Source of the DNA: Oxalobacteraceae bacterium
GTDB lineage: Bacteria; Pseudomonadota; Gammaproteobacteria; Burkholderiales; Burkholderiaceae_D
Direction: 5' to 3'
Assembly: GCA_025352145.1 (NCBI GenBank)
Contig: JANXTY010000021.1
Location: 1 to 64,000 of the forward strand
Length of the DNA: 64,000 nt
Shown: positions 26,345 to 35,389 of the stretch, one piece after another
Position numbering within the stretch: the first letter of the stretch is position 1
Layout of the letters: each line of letters opens with the position of its first letter
Notes under the pieces: model-generated
Database searches by the model: none
What the model saw: only the letters and a program-made list of their open reading frames with translations
What the model was told of the DNA's origin: nothing
Program-made: the position numbers and the translations under genes

Positions 26345-29300
26345 TCAGAGCGGCCTTTTAACCCTAAACCACGCTGCATATAAAGCAGGTAAAAACAACA
26401 AAGTCAGTGCTGTTGCAATGATCAATCCCCCCATAATAGCGACCGCCATCGGCCCCCAGAACACGGAACGCGACAAGGGAATCATCGCCAATACAGCCGC
26501 AGCCGCAGTCAAAATAATCGGTCTGCAGCGTCGCACCGCCGATTCGACAATGGCATTCCACGGCGCCGCCCCAGCAACAATGTCTTGCTCAATCTGATCG
26601 ATAAGAATCACGGAGTTTCGTATGATCATACCGAACAATGCGATGACGCCCAGTTGCGCCACAAAACCAAAAGGCCGCTGCAAAATGAGCAATGCCATTG
26701 CCGCGCCGGCTACACCCAGTGGGCCCGTCAGGAAAACCAATAATGAACGTGAAAAACTGTGTAATTGCAACATCAAAAGGGTAAATATAATAAAAATGAC
26801 CAACGGCAAATTGACAGCAATCGATTGCTGTGCCTTACCGCTATCGGCCGCTGCTCCGGCCAGCTCAATCTTATAACCGGCAGGAAGATCAGCACGTAAT
26901 TTGACCAGATTCTTATCAATCTCAGCGGACACAGTGGGGCCTTGAATACCATCCACTACATCGGACTGGACGGTAATAGCCCACTCCCGCCCTTCGCGCC
27001 ATACTACACCAGGCTCCCAAGCGAAACTTGCTCTCGCAATCTGCGAAATGGGAACAAATTTTCCAGTCGATGTCGGGATATTCGTATCATTGAGAACCTC
27101 AAGCGTCGCCCTCTCCTCAAGAGGCTGCCGAACTTGAATGTCGATAAGTCGGTTTCCTTCACGAAATTGCCCTATGTTCGTTCCACTCAATATCGTATTT
27201 GCAGCGCGCATAACTGTCTGAGAAGTGATGCCCAACGCACGCAATTTCTCCTGATCCAGTTGCAGTCGCACCACTTTGACAGATTCGTTCCAATTGTCGT
27301 TAACGCCCAAGGCATTTGGATTAGCACGCATAATATCTTTGACTTGATCGGCAATTCTACGTACTTTATCGACTTCCGTACCAGCCACACGAAACTGTAC
27401 TGGATAAGGCACAGGCGGACCATTGGGCAATAGCTTGACGCGGCCACGTACTTCTGGAAACTGCGACTTAAAAGCAGCAACGATTCTTAGCCGTAATTTC
27501 TCGCGCGCCCTTAAATCAATGGGCAGCACTACAATCTGCGCCACATTAGTTTGTGGAAATATTTGATCCAGCGGCAAATAAAAACGTGGGCTCCCGGTAC
27601 CTACGTAACTCGTGACACTTTCAACGCCTTCTTCCCTTCTAATAAATGTCTCGAATTTTTTGGTTTGCACTTCGGTCGCTGCAAAACTTGATCCCTCCGG
27701 CAACCAAAGTTCGACCATTAATTCTCTACGGCTGGAATCAGGAAAAAATTGCAGCTCGATAAACTTAAAACCGAACACGCCCAAACCAAATACAAGTAGC
27801 GTCAAACCAATGGTAGTTTTTCGCCACTCGACACACCAGTTCACTATTTCACGAAACCGCCGATAAAACGGTGTATCGAATAGTTCATGATGGCCATCGG
27901 CATTGGCTGCGGGTTTAACCTTCAGCAAGACATAACCGATATAGGGTGTGAATAACACGGCAGCAAACCAGGAAATCAACAGCGCCAACGCATTCACTGA
28001 AAACATGGAAAATGTGTATTCACCCGCTGTCGATTTTGCCAAACCGATCGGCAAAAATCCTGCTGCAGTAATCAAGGTGCCAGTCAACATGGGCATCGCT
28101 GTCGAGCTATATGCAAAGGTTGCAGCATCAAAACGAGAAAGACCCTCCTCCATCTTTCGCACCATCATCTCAACCGCAATAATGGCATCGTCAACCAATA
28201 GTCCGAGGGCAATGATGAGAGCCCCTAAGGAAATTTTGTGCAAATCAATATCAAGCACCCGCATAAAAAGAAAAGTAATTGCCAGCACCAACGGTATCGT
28301 CAAGCCGACGACCAACCCTGGTCGAACGTCAAGGCGAAACGGTTTGGTATGTAAGCCCAAAGCCAAAAAACTCACTGCGAGTACGATCAACACCGCCTCG
28401 ATCAGCGTGTGCAAAAATTCACCCACCGAACTGGTGACCGCTTTCGGCTGATCCGCCACGCGCTCCAGTTCAATCCCTACGGGCAGCTTTCCTTTTATCT
28501 CATCGACAGTGCTTTGGAGATGTTTCCCCATCTCTATAATATTGCCCCCCTTCTCCATTGAAATACCGAGACCGATGACTTCTTTCCCATTGAAACGCAT
28601 CTTGTCTTGGGGCGGGTCTTTATACTCGCGTTTAATGAGCGCAAAATCACCTAAACGAAAGGTCGTTCCGTTGGCGCGTAATTGGAGATTTTCAAAATCT
28701 TTGACCGTTTTCAATGCGCCACTAACGCGCACCTGCAAATTGTCGGTAGAAGTGACCAACATACCAGTAGATTCAATGGTGTTCTGTGTACTGATTTGGT
28801 TGGCAATGGCTTCAAACGGAACGCCGAGTTGCGCAAATTTTTTGTGCGAAAATTCAATGGTAATTTTTTCGTCCTGCAACCCAAATAACTCGACCTTTGC
28901 TACCAGCGGAACACGCAAAAATTGTTGGCGCACAAAGTCAGCGTAATCCTTCATCTCGGCGTAATTAAAGCCATCACCAGACAGTGCGAAAATTGAGCCG
29001 TAGGTATCACCAAATTCATCATTGAAAAAAGGACCCACTATGCCCAGTGGCAAGGTACTCCTGATATCTCCGATTTTTTTTCGGACCTGATACCACGATG
29101 CGGCAGTTTCTTTAGGCGGGGTCGATTCTCTCAATTGCAAGATAATGAGCGTCTCACCCGGCTTGGAATAGCTACGAATTTTGTCGACAAACGGCACTTC
29201 CTGAAGTTTTTTCTCCAGCTTGTCGGTAACCTGATCAGCCATCTGCAGCGCTGTTGCGCCAGGCCAATTAGCGCGGATGACCATGGCGCGAAAGGTGAAT

Positions 29301-29428
29301 GGAGGATCCTCATCCTGACCTAAATGGCCATAGCTAATAATGCCCCCAATCATGAGCACAGCAATTAGATAGCGAGTCAATGGAACGTGTTCCAGCGCCC
29401 AGCGCGAAAGATTAAAGTCGCCTTTCAT
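26345..29428 (-). CDS. RND efflux transporter permease subunit
   Basis: 1027 residues, standard for the AcrB/MdtB superfamily. Helix 1 starts near residue 17, a large periplasmic domain runs about 40-330, helices 2-6 follow with GLLVDDAIIAVEMMVRKMEEG near 410 holding the paired Asp residues of the proton relay, helix 7 is near 540, and a second periplasmic domain and helices 8-12 complete the duplicated fold. It would export small molecules with the adaptor encoded upstream. The two genes overlap by ATGA. No outer-membrane factor gene is adjacent, so a shared TolC-type channel is likely. The substrate is not predictable. Confidence 0.93.
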   Translation of the reverse strand: MKGDFNLSRWALEHVPLTRYLIAVLMIGGIISYGHLGQDEDPPFTFRAMVIRANWPGATALQMADQVTDKLEKKLQEVPFVDKIRSYSKPGETLIILQLRESTPPKETAASWYQVRKKIGDIRSTLPLGIVGPFFNDEFGDTYGSIFALSGDGFNYAEMKDYADFVRQQFLRVPLVAKVELFGLQDEKITIEFSHKKFAQLGVPFEAIANQISTQNTIESTGMLVTSTDNLQVRVSGALKTVKDFENLQLRANGTTFRLGDFALIKREYKDPPQDKMRFNGKEVIGLGISMEKGGNIIEMGKHLQSTVDEIKGKLPVGIELERVADQPKAVTSSVGEFLHTLIEAVLIVLAVSFLALGLHTKPFRLDVRPGLVVGLTIPLVLAITFLFMRVLDIDLHKISLGALIIALGLLVDDAIIAVEMMVRKMEEGLSRFDAATFAYSSTAMPMLTGTLITAAGFLPIGLAKSTAGEYTFSMFSVNALALLISWFAAVLFTPYIGYVLLKVKPAANADGHHELFDTPFYRRFREIVNWCVEWRKTTIGLTLLVFGLGVFGFKFIELQFFPDSSRRELMVELWLPEGSSFAATEVQTKKFETFIRREEGVESVTSYVGTGSPRFYLPLDQIFPQTNVAQIVVLPIDLRAREKLRLRIVAAFKSQFPEVRGRVKLLPNGPPVPYPVQFRVAGTEVDKVRRIADQVKDIMRANPNALGVNDNWNESVKVVRLQLDQEKLRALGITSQTVMRAANTILSGTNIGQFREGNRLIDIQVRQPLEERATLEVLNDTNIPTSTGKFVPISQIARASFAWEPGVVWREGREWAITVQSDVVDGIQGPTVSAEIDKNLVKLRADLPAGYKIELAGAAADSGKAQQSIAVNLPLVIFIIFTLLMLQLHSFSRSLLVFLTGPLGVAGAAMALLILQRPFGFVAQLGVIALFGMIIRNSVILIDQIEQDIVAGAAPWNAIVESAVRRCRPIILTAAAAVLAMIPLSRSVFWGPMAVAIMGGLIIATALTLLFLPALYAAWFRVKRPL

Positions 29429-30645
29429 TTGGCAATTCCAGCGCTGGGCGCAGAAGATGTCGCATCGATGGGCGTTATTCCATGTATTGACAATTTGCTC
29501 GGCTGGGACATACCTTCGCTGCTATTCTTTTTTTGATCCGAATCCTCTTCTAAAAGTCGGACCTTTTGCCCAGGCTTTAGTTGATTCACTCCAGCCGTGA
29601 CCACCGTCTGTCCAGGCACCACCCCGGAGGTCAGAAAAAATTCATTGCCACTTGGATTGCCGATGGTCACTGGAACAAGCCTTACTACTCCATTTTCTAT
29701 AATCCACACCGAACTCACGCCCTTTTCCTGAAACAAAGCGGTGAGAGGAACTTTGATGGAGGCACTCGGTGTTTTTGATGTGAACTGTACGTAAGCTGTC
29801 ATACCTAATTTGACTTCAGCCGGTGCAGATGGCATAGCAATTTTGGTTAAGTAAGTGCGCGTAGCAGAATCCGCTATCGGTGATATTTCACGAATTTTCC
29901 CCGGAATAGACACTTGTGGTTTCGCCCACAAGCGTACCCGCACATCGGCAATGCGGCGCAACGCCTCAACTTTATCTTCGGGAATGCCGATGACCACTTC
30001 CTTCTCACCTAGTTCAGCCACCCGAACCACCGCAGTGCCGGAACTCACCACCTGACCGATTTCAGCATCGATTGACGTAACCACGCCGTCCACATCGGCT
30101 ACCAGACTAGTATATCCAGCCTGGTTTGTTTGCTCCTTATACGCAGCAAAGGCTTGGTCCATACTCGCCTGCGCTGCCTTATAAGTGGAATTTTTGGCAT
30201 CAAGAACTGCGAGGCTCACGAAATTTTTTTCATGCAATTCTCGATACCGTTGATACTCCGCCTTAGCTAAATCACGATTACTCTCCGCCGCTTTTACCCC
30301 GGCATTTGCCTGCGATTGCAGCAATTGCAAATCCTGCGGATCAAGCTGCATCAATATCTGTCCACGCTTGACGTGTGCGCCAACATCTACTTTGCGTGAA
30401 ATAATTTTCCCACCCACCCGAAAACTCAATCGGGACTCAATCCGCGGGCGTACCTCACCAGAAAATTCTGCCGCAACATTAACGCCGTCCGGTACAAGCT
30501 GCATAGCACGCACCGGACGAATATCTTCTTTTTTTTCTACCGCCTTGGAACACCCTGCCATTAATAATAACGATGCAAACATCAGAAGGAAAATTCTTGA
30601 TATCTGAAGAGAAAGGCGAACGGATTTTCTTGTCGAGTCAAGCAC
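29425..30645 (-). CDS. RND efflux periplasmic adaptor lipoprotein
   Basis: About 406 residues from a GTG at 30645, chosen because AAGGAAAA precedes it and the signal sequence then has normal length; an upstream ATG at 30720 adds 25 residues. A lipobox LLLMAGC places a lipid-modified Cys after the hydrophobic segment. Domains: barrel-sandwich/lipoyl parts (RVGGKIISRKVDVGAHVKRGQILMQLDP and later TSLVADVDGVVTSIDAEIGQVV), a coiled-coil hairpin between them, then beta-barrel and membrane-proximal domains. It links the RND pump to an outer-membrane channel. The start region faces hpnC across an 80-160 bp divergent gap with dyads. Confidence 0.9.
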   Translation of the reverse strand: MLDSTRKSVRLSLQISRIFLLMFASLLLMAGCSKAVEKKEDIRPVRAMQLVPDGVNVAAEFSGEVRPRIESRLSFRVGGKIISRKVDVGAHVKRGQILMQLDPQDLQLLQSQANAGVKAAESNRDLAKAEYQRYRELHEKNFVSLAVLDAKNSTYKAAQASMDQAFAAYKEQTNQAGYTSLVADVDGVVTSIDAEIGQVVSSGTAVVRVAELGEKEVVIGIPEDKVEALRRIADVRVRLWAKPQVSIPGKIREISPIADSATRTYLTKIAMPSAPAEVKLGMTAYVQFTSKTPSASIKVPLTALFQEKGVSSVWIIENGVVRLVPVTIGNPSGNEFFLTSGVVPGQTVVTAGVNQLKPGQKVRLLEEDSDQKKNSSEGMSQPSKLSIHGITPIDATSSAPSAGIAK

Positions 30646-30728
30646 GATATTTTCCTTTTTTCGATGTAGAAATATTTTTATGGCAATATTGCAGAGCGAG
30701 AACATTGACGATAAAATCAATGCCCCTT

Positions 30729-30799
30729 ATTACTGACTCCTAGGTTATTAATTATAAATGGATCAGCAACCCCCTGTAAATGACTTTCTAGTCAGTAAT
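30729..30799. promoter_or_regulatory. Operator-like dyads in the RND/hpnC divergent region
   Basis: ATTACTGACT (30729-30738) is matched in inverse by AGTCAGTAAT (30790-30799). The second arm also belongs to a compact palindrome TGACT-TTCT-AGTCA (30781-30794). The spacing suits a TetR-type repressor, the usual controllers of RND pumps, but no regulator gene is adjacent. The last site ends four bases before the hpnC ATG. Confidence 0.5.
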
Positions 30800-30803
30800 T
30801 TAA

Positions 30804-31622
30804 ATGCCCGTCAATCATTACGAAAATTTTCCCGTTGCATCTATTTTGCTACCAGCACGGCTACGGTCAGCAGTGGAAGCAATTTATCTCTTTGCACGCA
30901 GCGCGGATGATCTCGCGGACGAAGGCGATGCGTCGCCTGAAGTCCGATTAAATGCGCTTGCAGCCTATGAGGAGGAACTCAATAAAATTGAGCGTAATGA
31001 CACAACTGGGTCTGAGCAATTCCAAACTCTTGCAGCCATTATCAACGCTTACGGCTTACCATTGCAGGCATTTCGCGACCTGTTATCGGCGTTCAAACAG
31101 GACGTGACCACTACCCGCTATGCGACCAATGACCTACTCATGGATTATTGCCGTCGTTCCGCCAATCCCATAGGCAGGTTGATGTTGACACTATATGACG
31201 CAAACCAGCCGAACAATCTGCGCGATGCGGACGCTATCTGCTCCGCTTTGCAACTGATCAATTTCTGGCAAGATGTAGCGGTCGATATCCTCAAGAAACG
31301 CATTTATTTGCCTCAGGAAGATTTGATCCACTTCGGGGTTGCGGAATTCCAACTCGAGACCGGCCACACCGATGGTGCTTGGCGAACCTTAATGCGTTTT
31401 AAGGTTGATCGAGCACGTGCGCTGCTGTTGTCAGGCGCATCTTTAGCACTGCGTCTTCCAGGGCGTATTGGATGGGAACTGCGCTTAGTGATTCAGGGTG
31501 GGCTGCGCATATTGGAACGTATAGAGTACGTCAGTTACGACGTCTTTACGCAGCGCCCGCAGCTTACCTTGGTTGACTGGATCGTCATCCTATGGCGAGC
31601 CACGAAGATGAGGCCGCATTAA
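30804..31622 (+). CDS. hpnC: Hydroxysqualene synthase HpnC
   Basis: 272 residues of the squalene/phytoene synthase fold. The N-terminus HYENFPVASILLPARLR is typical of HpnC. Aspartate-rich motifs are IYLFARSADDLADEGD near 30-45 and INFWQDVAVDILKKRIYLP near 153-170, which bind the Mg-diphosphate. In the HpnCDE route HpnD makes presqualene diphosphate from two farnesyl diphosphates, HpnC converts it to hydroxysqualene, and HpnE reduces that to squalene. There is no clear ribosome site because the operator-like dyad abuts the start. hpnD follows after 271 bp. Confidence 0.9.
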   Translation: MPVNHYENFPVASILLPARLRSAVEAIYLFARSADDLADEGDASPEVRLNALAAYEEELNKIERNDTTGSEQFQTLAAIINAYGLPLQAFRDLLSAFKQDVTTTRYATNDLLMDYCRRSANPIGRLMLTLYDANQPNNLRDADAICSALQLINFWQDVAVDILKKRIYLPQEDLIHFGVAEFQLETGHTDGAWRTLMRFKVDRARALLLSGASLALRLPGRIGWELRLVIQGGLRILERIEYVSYDVFTQRPQLTLVDWIVILWRATKMRPH

Positions 31623-31893
31623 CGACACATTAACCACGCTACGACGACGAGCAATGCCGTAGCGTCTCCTTCAGCGTGGAACAACTCGCAAGTTATTTTT
31701 TTAAACTTTTCTTAACCTGGCCTTTGTATACATTCGAGAGATCATCACGCAGGATTTATGTAAAAGTCAGGTTAATGCCCTGAATTCGGAAAATCCCGTT
31801 TGTCCCCGCTCTTGTAGTCGATTAACATGGCAGCTTCCAGGTATTTCCCTGCATACCCACCACTCACCACGCGAATTTACTCACCATCTCCTC
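31623..31893. promoter_or_regulatory. Gap between hpnC and hpnD with hairpin and -10-like box
   Basis: ACGCTACG (31636-31643) and CGTAGCGT (31658-31665) form an 8-bp stem after hpnC without a T-run. Downstream, CTTTGTATACATT (around 31720-31733) resembles a -10 region, so hpnDE may have their own promoter. No gene is evident. Confidence 0.4.
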
Positions 31894-32727
31894 ATGTCAC
31901 CCGACGAATACTGCCAACAAAAAGCCGCGCAGAGCGGATCGAGCTTCTATTACAGCTTCTTGTTTTTACCATCGGAACGCCGCCGCGCGATCACAGCGTT
32001 GTATGCTTTTTGCCGCGAAGTCGACGACGCTGTAGATGAGTGCAGCGATGATGCAGTCGCCCATTCCAAACTTATTTGGTGGCGCAAGGAAGTGAGTGCC
32101 ATGCTTCAAGATAATCCCAGCCATCCCGTCACCAAGGCCCTGCATCCGCATCTCTTGGTGTATGCCATCGAAGGCAAACACCTGTTGGCTGTTATTGACG
32201 GGATGGAGATGGATCTGACGCAAACCCGATACCTGGATTTTCCTGGCATGCAGCGCTATTGCTGGCACGTTGCCAGCGTTGTCGGCATCATGTCGGCTAG
32301 TATCTTTGGCGTGACTCGGCCGGAGACTTTGCAGTACGCAGAAAAACTCGGCCTCGCTTTTCAGCTCACTAACATCATCCGGGATGTCGGCGAGGATGCA
32401 CGCAAAGGACGGATTTATCTGCCGATCAACGAACTCCAACAATTCAACATTACCGCCGCCGATATTCTCAATGCAAAACATAGTGAGAATTTTTCCAACC
32501 TTATGCGTTTCCAAGCGCAACGCGCGCAAACTATTTACGATGAAGCATTTGCACTGCTTCCTGCAGCAGACCGCAGAGCGCAGCGCCCCGGATTAATCAT
32601 GGCAACCATCTATCGCACCTTGCTCAACGAAATTGAACGCGATGGTTTCCATGTGCTGAATCAACGCATTTCCTTGACGCCGATTCGCAAGCTGTGGTTG
32701 GCTTGGAAAACCTACGTTTGGGGCTGA
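31894..32727 (+). CDS. hpnD: Presqualene diphosphate synthase HpnD
   Basis: 277 residues. The start MSPDEYCQQKAAQSGSSFYY is typical of HpnD. Motifs are ALYAFCREVDDAVDEC near 40-55 and QLTNIIRDVGEDARKGRIYLP near 155-175, the two Asp-rich sites for farnesyl diphosphate. It condenses two farnesyl diphosphates head to head. hpnE starts one base after its stop, so the two are coupled. No squalene-hopene cyclase is in the window, so the end product (hopanoids or another triterpenoid) is not shown here. Confidence 0.93.
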   Translation: MSPDEYCQQKAAQSGSSFYYSFLFLPSERRRAITALYAFCREVDDAVDECSDDAVAHSKLIWWRKEVSAMLQDNPSHPVTKALHPHLLVYAIEGKHLLAVIDGMEMDLTQTRYLDFPGMQRYCWHVASVVGIMSASIFGVTRPETLQYAEKLGLAFQLTNIIRDVGEDARKGRIYLPINELQQFNITAADILNAKHSENFSNLMRFQAQRAQTIYDEAFALLPAADRRAQRPGLIMATIYRTLLNEIERDGFHVLNQRISLTPIRKLWLAWKTYVWG

Positions 32728-32728
32728 C

Positions 32729-34057
32729 GTGAACATTCAGCGCGTCGCTATCATCGGCGGCGGATGGTCTGGTTGCGCAGCAGCGGTGGAACTATCGCAT
32801 CGAGGCCACCACACCACGTTGTTCGAATCTGCCCGAACCTTAGGGGGCCGCGCACGATGCGTTGAACTTCATGACAAAACGCTCGACAACGGTCAGCATA
32901 TATTGTTGGGTGCCTATGCCGAAACACTGCGCCTGATGCGCATGGTCGGCATTGATACCGACGAAGTGCTGCTGCGCTTGCCGCTGCAAATGCGTTATCC
33001 TGAAAACAGCGGCGGTATGGATTTCATTGCACCGCGACTGCCTGCCCCGTTCCATATGCTTGTTGCTCTGATCCGTGCCAGGGGACTGGCACTGGAAGAC
33101 AAACTCTCACTAGCACGCTTCTCAACTACAGCACGCTGGATGGATTGGCGATTAAACGTCGACTGCTCGGTTACCGAATTACTCGATCGCTTTGACCAAA
33201 CCCCACATTTAATCAAACTGCTGTGGCGTCCTCTTTGTCTTGCTGCCTTAAACACTCCACTGGAGATTGCATCAGCCCAAGTGTTTTTAAATGTTTTGCA
33301 TGATAGCTTAGGTGGGGCACGTAGTGCCTCCGACATGCTGATTCCACGCGTTGATTTAACGACGCTATTTCCGCAGAAAGCAGTTGCATTCATTGAACGA
33401 CATGGCGGACACGTCTACACTGGCAGCACCATCGAAAAAATCACCCAGAACGGCACGCATTGGCGGCTTAACATAGCCGGTCAAAATGCCGACCCCAGAA
33501 GCGAACAAAACTTCGATGCTATTGTCATCGCCACCCAAGCCAATCAGGCGACGCAATTACTCGATGACGTGATGGGGGCTAATACGCTGCAGGACTTCAG
33601 CTATCAACCCATCACCACCTGTTATCTGCAATATGGACCTGGAGTCAAATTGGGACAACCATTTTTTGCATTGCCCGATGACGCAGCAACGGGACATTGG
33701 GGACAGTTCGTCTTTGATCGAGGAGCATTGAATTCGGCGCAGCCCGGGTTACTCGCGGTCGTCATCAGTGCATCAACAGAAGCCATCGCGTTAGAGCAGC
33801 AGATACTCGCCGATGCCGTCGCCACACAATTGGCACAAGTGCTGCAGCAACCAGAATTGAAGAGTCCAGTCTGGACCAAAATAATTTCGGAAAAACGAGC
33901 CACATTCTCGTGTACCCCAGAGCTGATTCGCCCAAAAAATCTAACCGCTTTAACTGGACTGGTTCTCGCGGGCGACTATACCGCAAGTGAATACCCAGCC
34001 ACACTGGAATCAGCTGCACGTAGCGGTGTTGCGGCGGCACGCTGCCTTATCGAATAG
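32729..34057 (+). CDS. hpnE: Hydroxysqualene dehydroxylase HpnE
   Basis: 442 residues starting at GTG 32729, directly after the hpnD stop. The FAD Rossmann motif is VAIIGGGWSGCAAAVELSHRG at residues 5-25, followed by LFESARTLGGRARC. The C-terminal LVLAGDYTASEYPATLESAARSG is the second flavin-contact motif of the amine-oxidase/phytoene-desaturase fold. It carries out the last reductive step from hydroxysqualene to squalene. The next gene is a damaged nnrE, so this is the end of the intact operon. Confidence 0.92.
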   Translation: MNIQRVAIIGGGWSGCAAAVELSHRGHHTTLFESARTLGGRARCVELHDKTLDNGQHILLGAYAETLRLMRMVGIDTDEVLLRLPLQMRYPENSGGMDFIAPRLPAPFHMLVALIRARGLALEDKLSLARFSTTARWMDWRLNVDCSVTELLDRFDQTPHLIKLLWRPLCLAALNTPLEIASAQVFLNVLHDSLGGARSASDMLIPRVDLTTLFPQKAVAFIERHGGHVYTGSTIEKITQNGTHWRLNIAGQNADPRSEQNFDAIVIATQANQATQLLDDVMGANTLQDFSYQPITTCYLQYGPGVKLGQPFFALPDDAATGHWGQFVFDRGALNSAQPGLLAVVISASTEAIALEQQILADAVATQLAQVLQQPELKSPVWTKIISEKRATFSCTPELIRPKNLTALTGLVLAGDYTASEYPATLESAARSGVAAARCLIE

Positions 34058-34473
34058 CCCCTTATTCCGGTATCACTGTCCTTATTTATCAAGATAGAAA
34101 TTCGGAAAAATAGATTCAATGTGCGATTTTGAAAAAACACAGGATACCCATGACTGCACTTTATTCAGTAGCAGAAATCCGAACAATAGAACAAGCTGCA
34201 ATTGTGGATTTACACCAAGATAGTCTTATGCAGCGTGCAGGCCAGGCTGCCGCTACTTTGGGATTGACTTTAATCTCAAGTGCGATAAGCCAGGCGGAGA
34301 TACTGATCATTGCGGGTCCCGGAAACAATGGCGGCGATGCCCTTGAATGTGCCCATATCTTGGCGCAAGCTGGCACACGCGTTAAGGTTTTTTTGTATGC
34401 AGATCCAAGCAAATATTCTCCAGAAAGTTCTCTCGCTTTACAGCGCGCGCAAAACAGCACTGCGCAGTTCTTA

Positions 34474-35142
34474 GAACCTGTTCAAGATCTTTTCAGCAGC
34501 AGAACAAGGAAGACCAAAGAAGCAAACTGAAGGCTGGTATTGAGTTTTCTCTCGCAGTTTTTCCATAGTCGCCTGCATTTTTTCAGCCAGGAAAATGAGC
34601 GTTCCACTACCCAGCGTTGGGGTATACGGCAAAGGTGTACAGTTCATTGCGCTTGGCAATGTCCACCGTTGCGCCCAACAGCGCTTTGCCGCCATCGGCA
34701 AACGGGGCACCCGTATAGCTGCCATCGACCAGCACATTGGTTACCTCCGATAAAGCATCCTTGTGCAGCATGAACGCCGTCAACGCGCCTTTTCGATCCG
34801 TCACATCTGCCGTGGTAACGGCCATGGCATAGGGCAAACCCTGCGTATCGACTGCAATATGGCGCTTGATGCCCGAGACTTTTTTACCTGCGTCATAGCC
34901 TTTATTTAGGAAAATCACTGGGCAACATCCGGCATTGGCACCCGCTTTTTAGCACATACAGAACTCCACAAAAAATCTCGTACAAATCCACCTGCCTTGG
35001 CTTGGTCTGCTTCCTTGCGCTTTCCCGTAACTCTCGGATAAGTTCATACTGCTTTCGACTGATGCCGCTGGGGTAAATTTTTCTGACCCATACAGTTTAC
35101 GGACGGTGGTCCATTTTGGCAAAAGAGATCTTGAACAGGCTC
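34474..35142 (-). mobile_element. Degraded IS5-family insertion sequence
   Basis: GAACCTGTTCAAGATCTTTT (34474-34493) is the inverse match, 18 of 20, of the right end at 35123-35142. TTA flanks both sides (34471-34473 and 35143-35145) as a 3-bp target duplication, usual for IS5 relatives. Length is 669 bp, shorter than intact relatives, consistent with an internal deletion. Confidence 0.85.
34490..35091 (-). pseudogene. IS5-type transposase, internally deleted and frameshifted
   Basis: The minus strand encodes a start near 35091 (MGQKN), then fragments that match the N-terminal ISRKQYELIRELRESARKQT region, then after CQCRMLPSDF a jump to GYDAGKKVSGIKRHIAVDTQG, with the middle ~70 residues missing. 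ALTAFMLHKDALSEVTNVLVDGSYTGAPFADGGKALLGA continues in one frame, and the C-terminal WLEKCRRLWKNCERKLN-like part is in another. No complete DDE triad can be assembled, so it is inactive. Confidence 0.8.
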
Positions 35143-35244
35143 TTAGACCGCAATTCTCAGGAATTGATAGAGGCTATCCGAACCCGCCCTTTGTATAAAT
35201 TACGTACGTCCTGGCTTGTCTTTTGAGGAATTACATCTTCCTAC

Positions 35245-35303
35245 TTGACGCTGCTTGCAAGCCGTTGTATTTTTAAAAAACCACCTCTTAGATATGCCAT
35301 ATC
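35245..35303 (+). promoter_or_regulatory. Promoter and palindrome upstream of the dgo operon
   Basis: TTGACG (35245-35250) and TATTTT (35268-35273) are 17 bases apart. A perfect 13-base palindrome GATATG-C-CATATC lies at 35291-35303, just downstream of the expected start, where a repressor would block. Which regulator binds is unknown; the LysR gene at 46375 is a candidate. Confidence 0.5.
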
Positions 35304-35389
35304 CATATACTTATTCGTAATTTATTCATATTCACGATCTAGCTAAGGGGTTTAAGATCAACGTTTTTTAACTGGCCTATATTCATTCT

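Larger units (their letters stand above)
34150..35226 (+). pseudogene. nnrE: NAD(P)H-hydrate epimerase fragment split by an IS5-type element
   Basis: The frame from ATG 34150 encodes the first ~108 residues of a YjeF N-terminal domain: SVAEIRTIEQAAI, MQRAGQAAA and the nucleotide loop ILIIAGPGNNGGDALECA. It is interrupted at a TTA codon (34471-34473) by the element at 34474-35142. The TTA is duplicated at 35143-35145, and in the same frame the sequence resumes DRNSQELIEAIRTRPLY and stops at 35226. The rest of the epimerase and any dehydratase domain are missing, so there was at least one further loss. The function, repair of hydrated NAD(P)H, would be absent from this copy. Confidence 0.8.
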
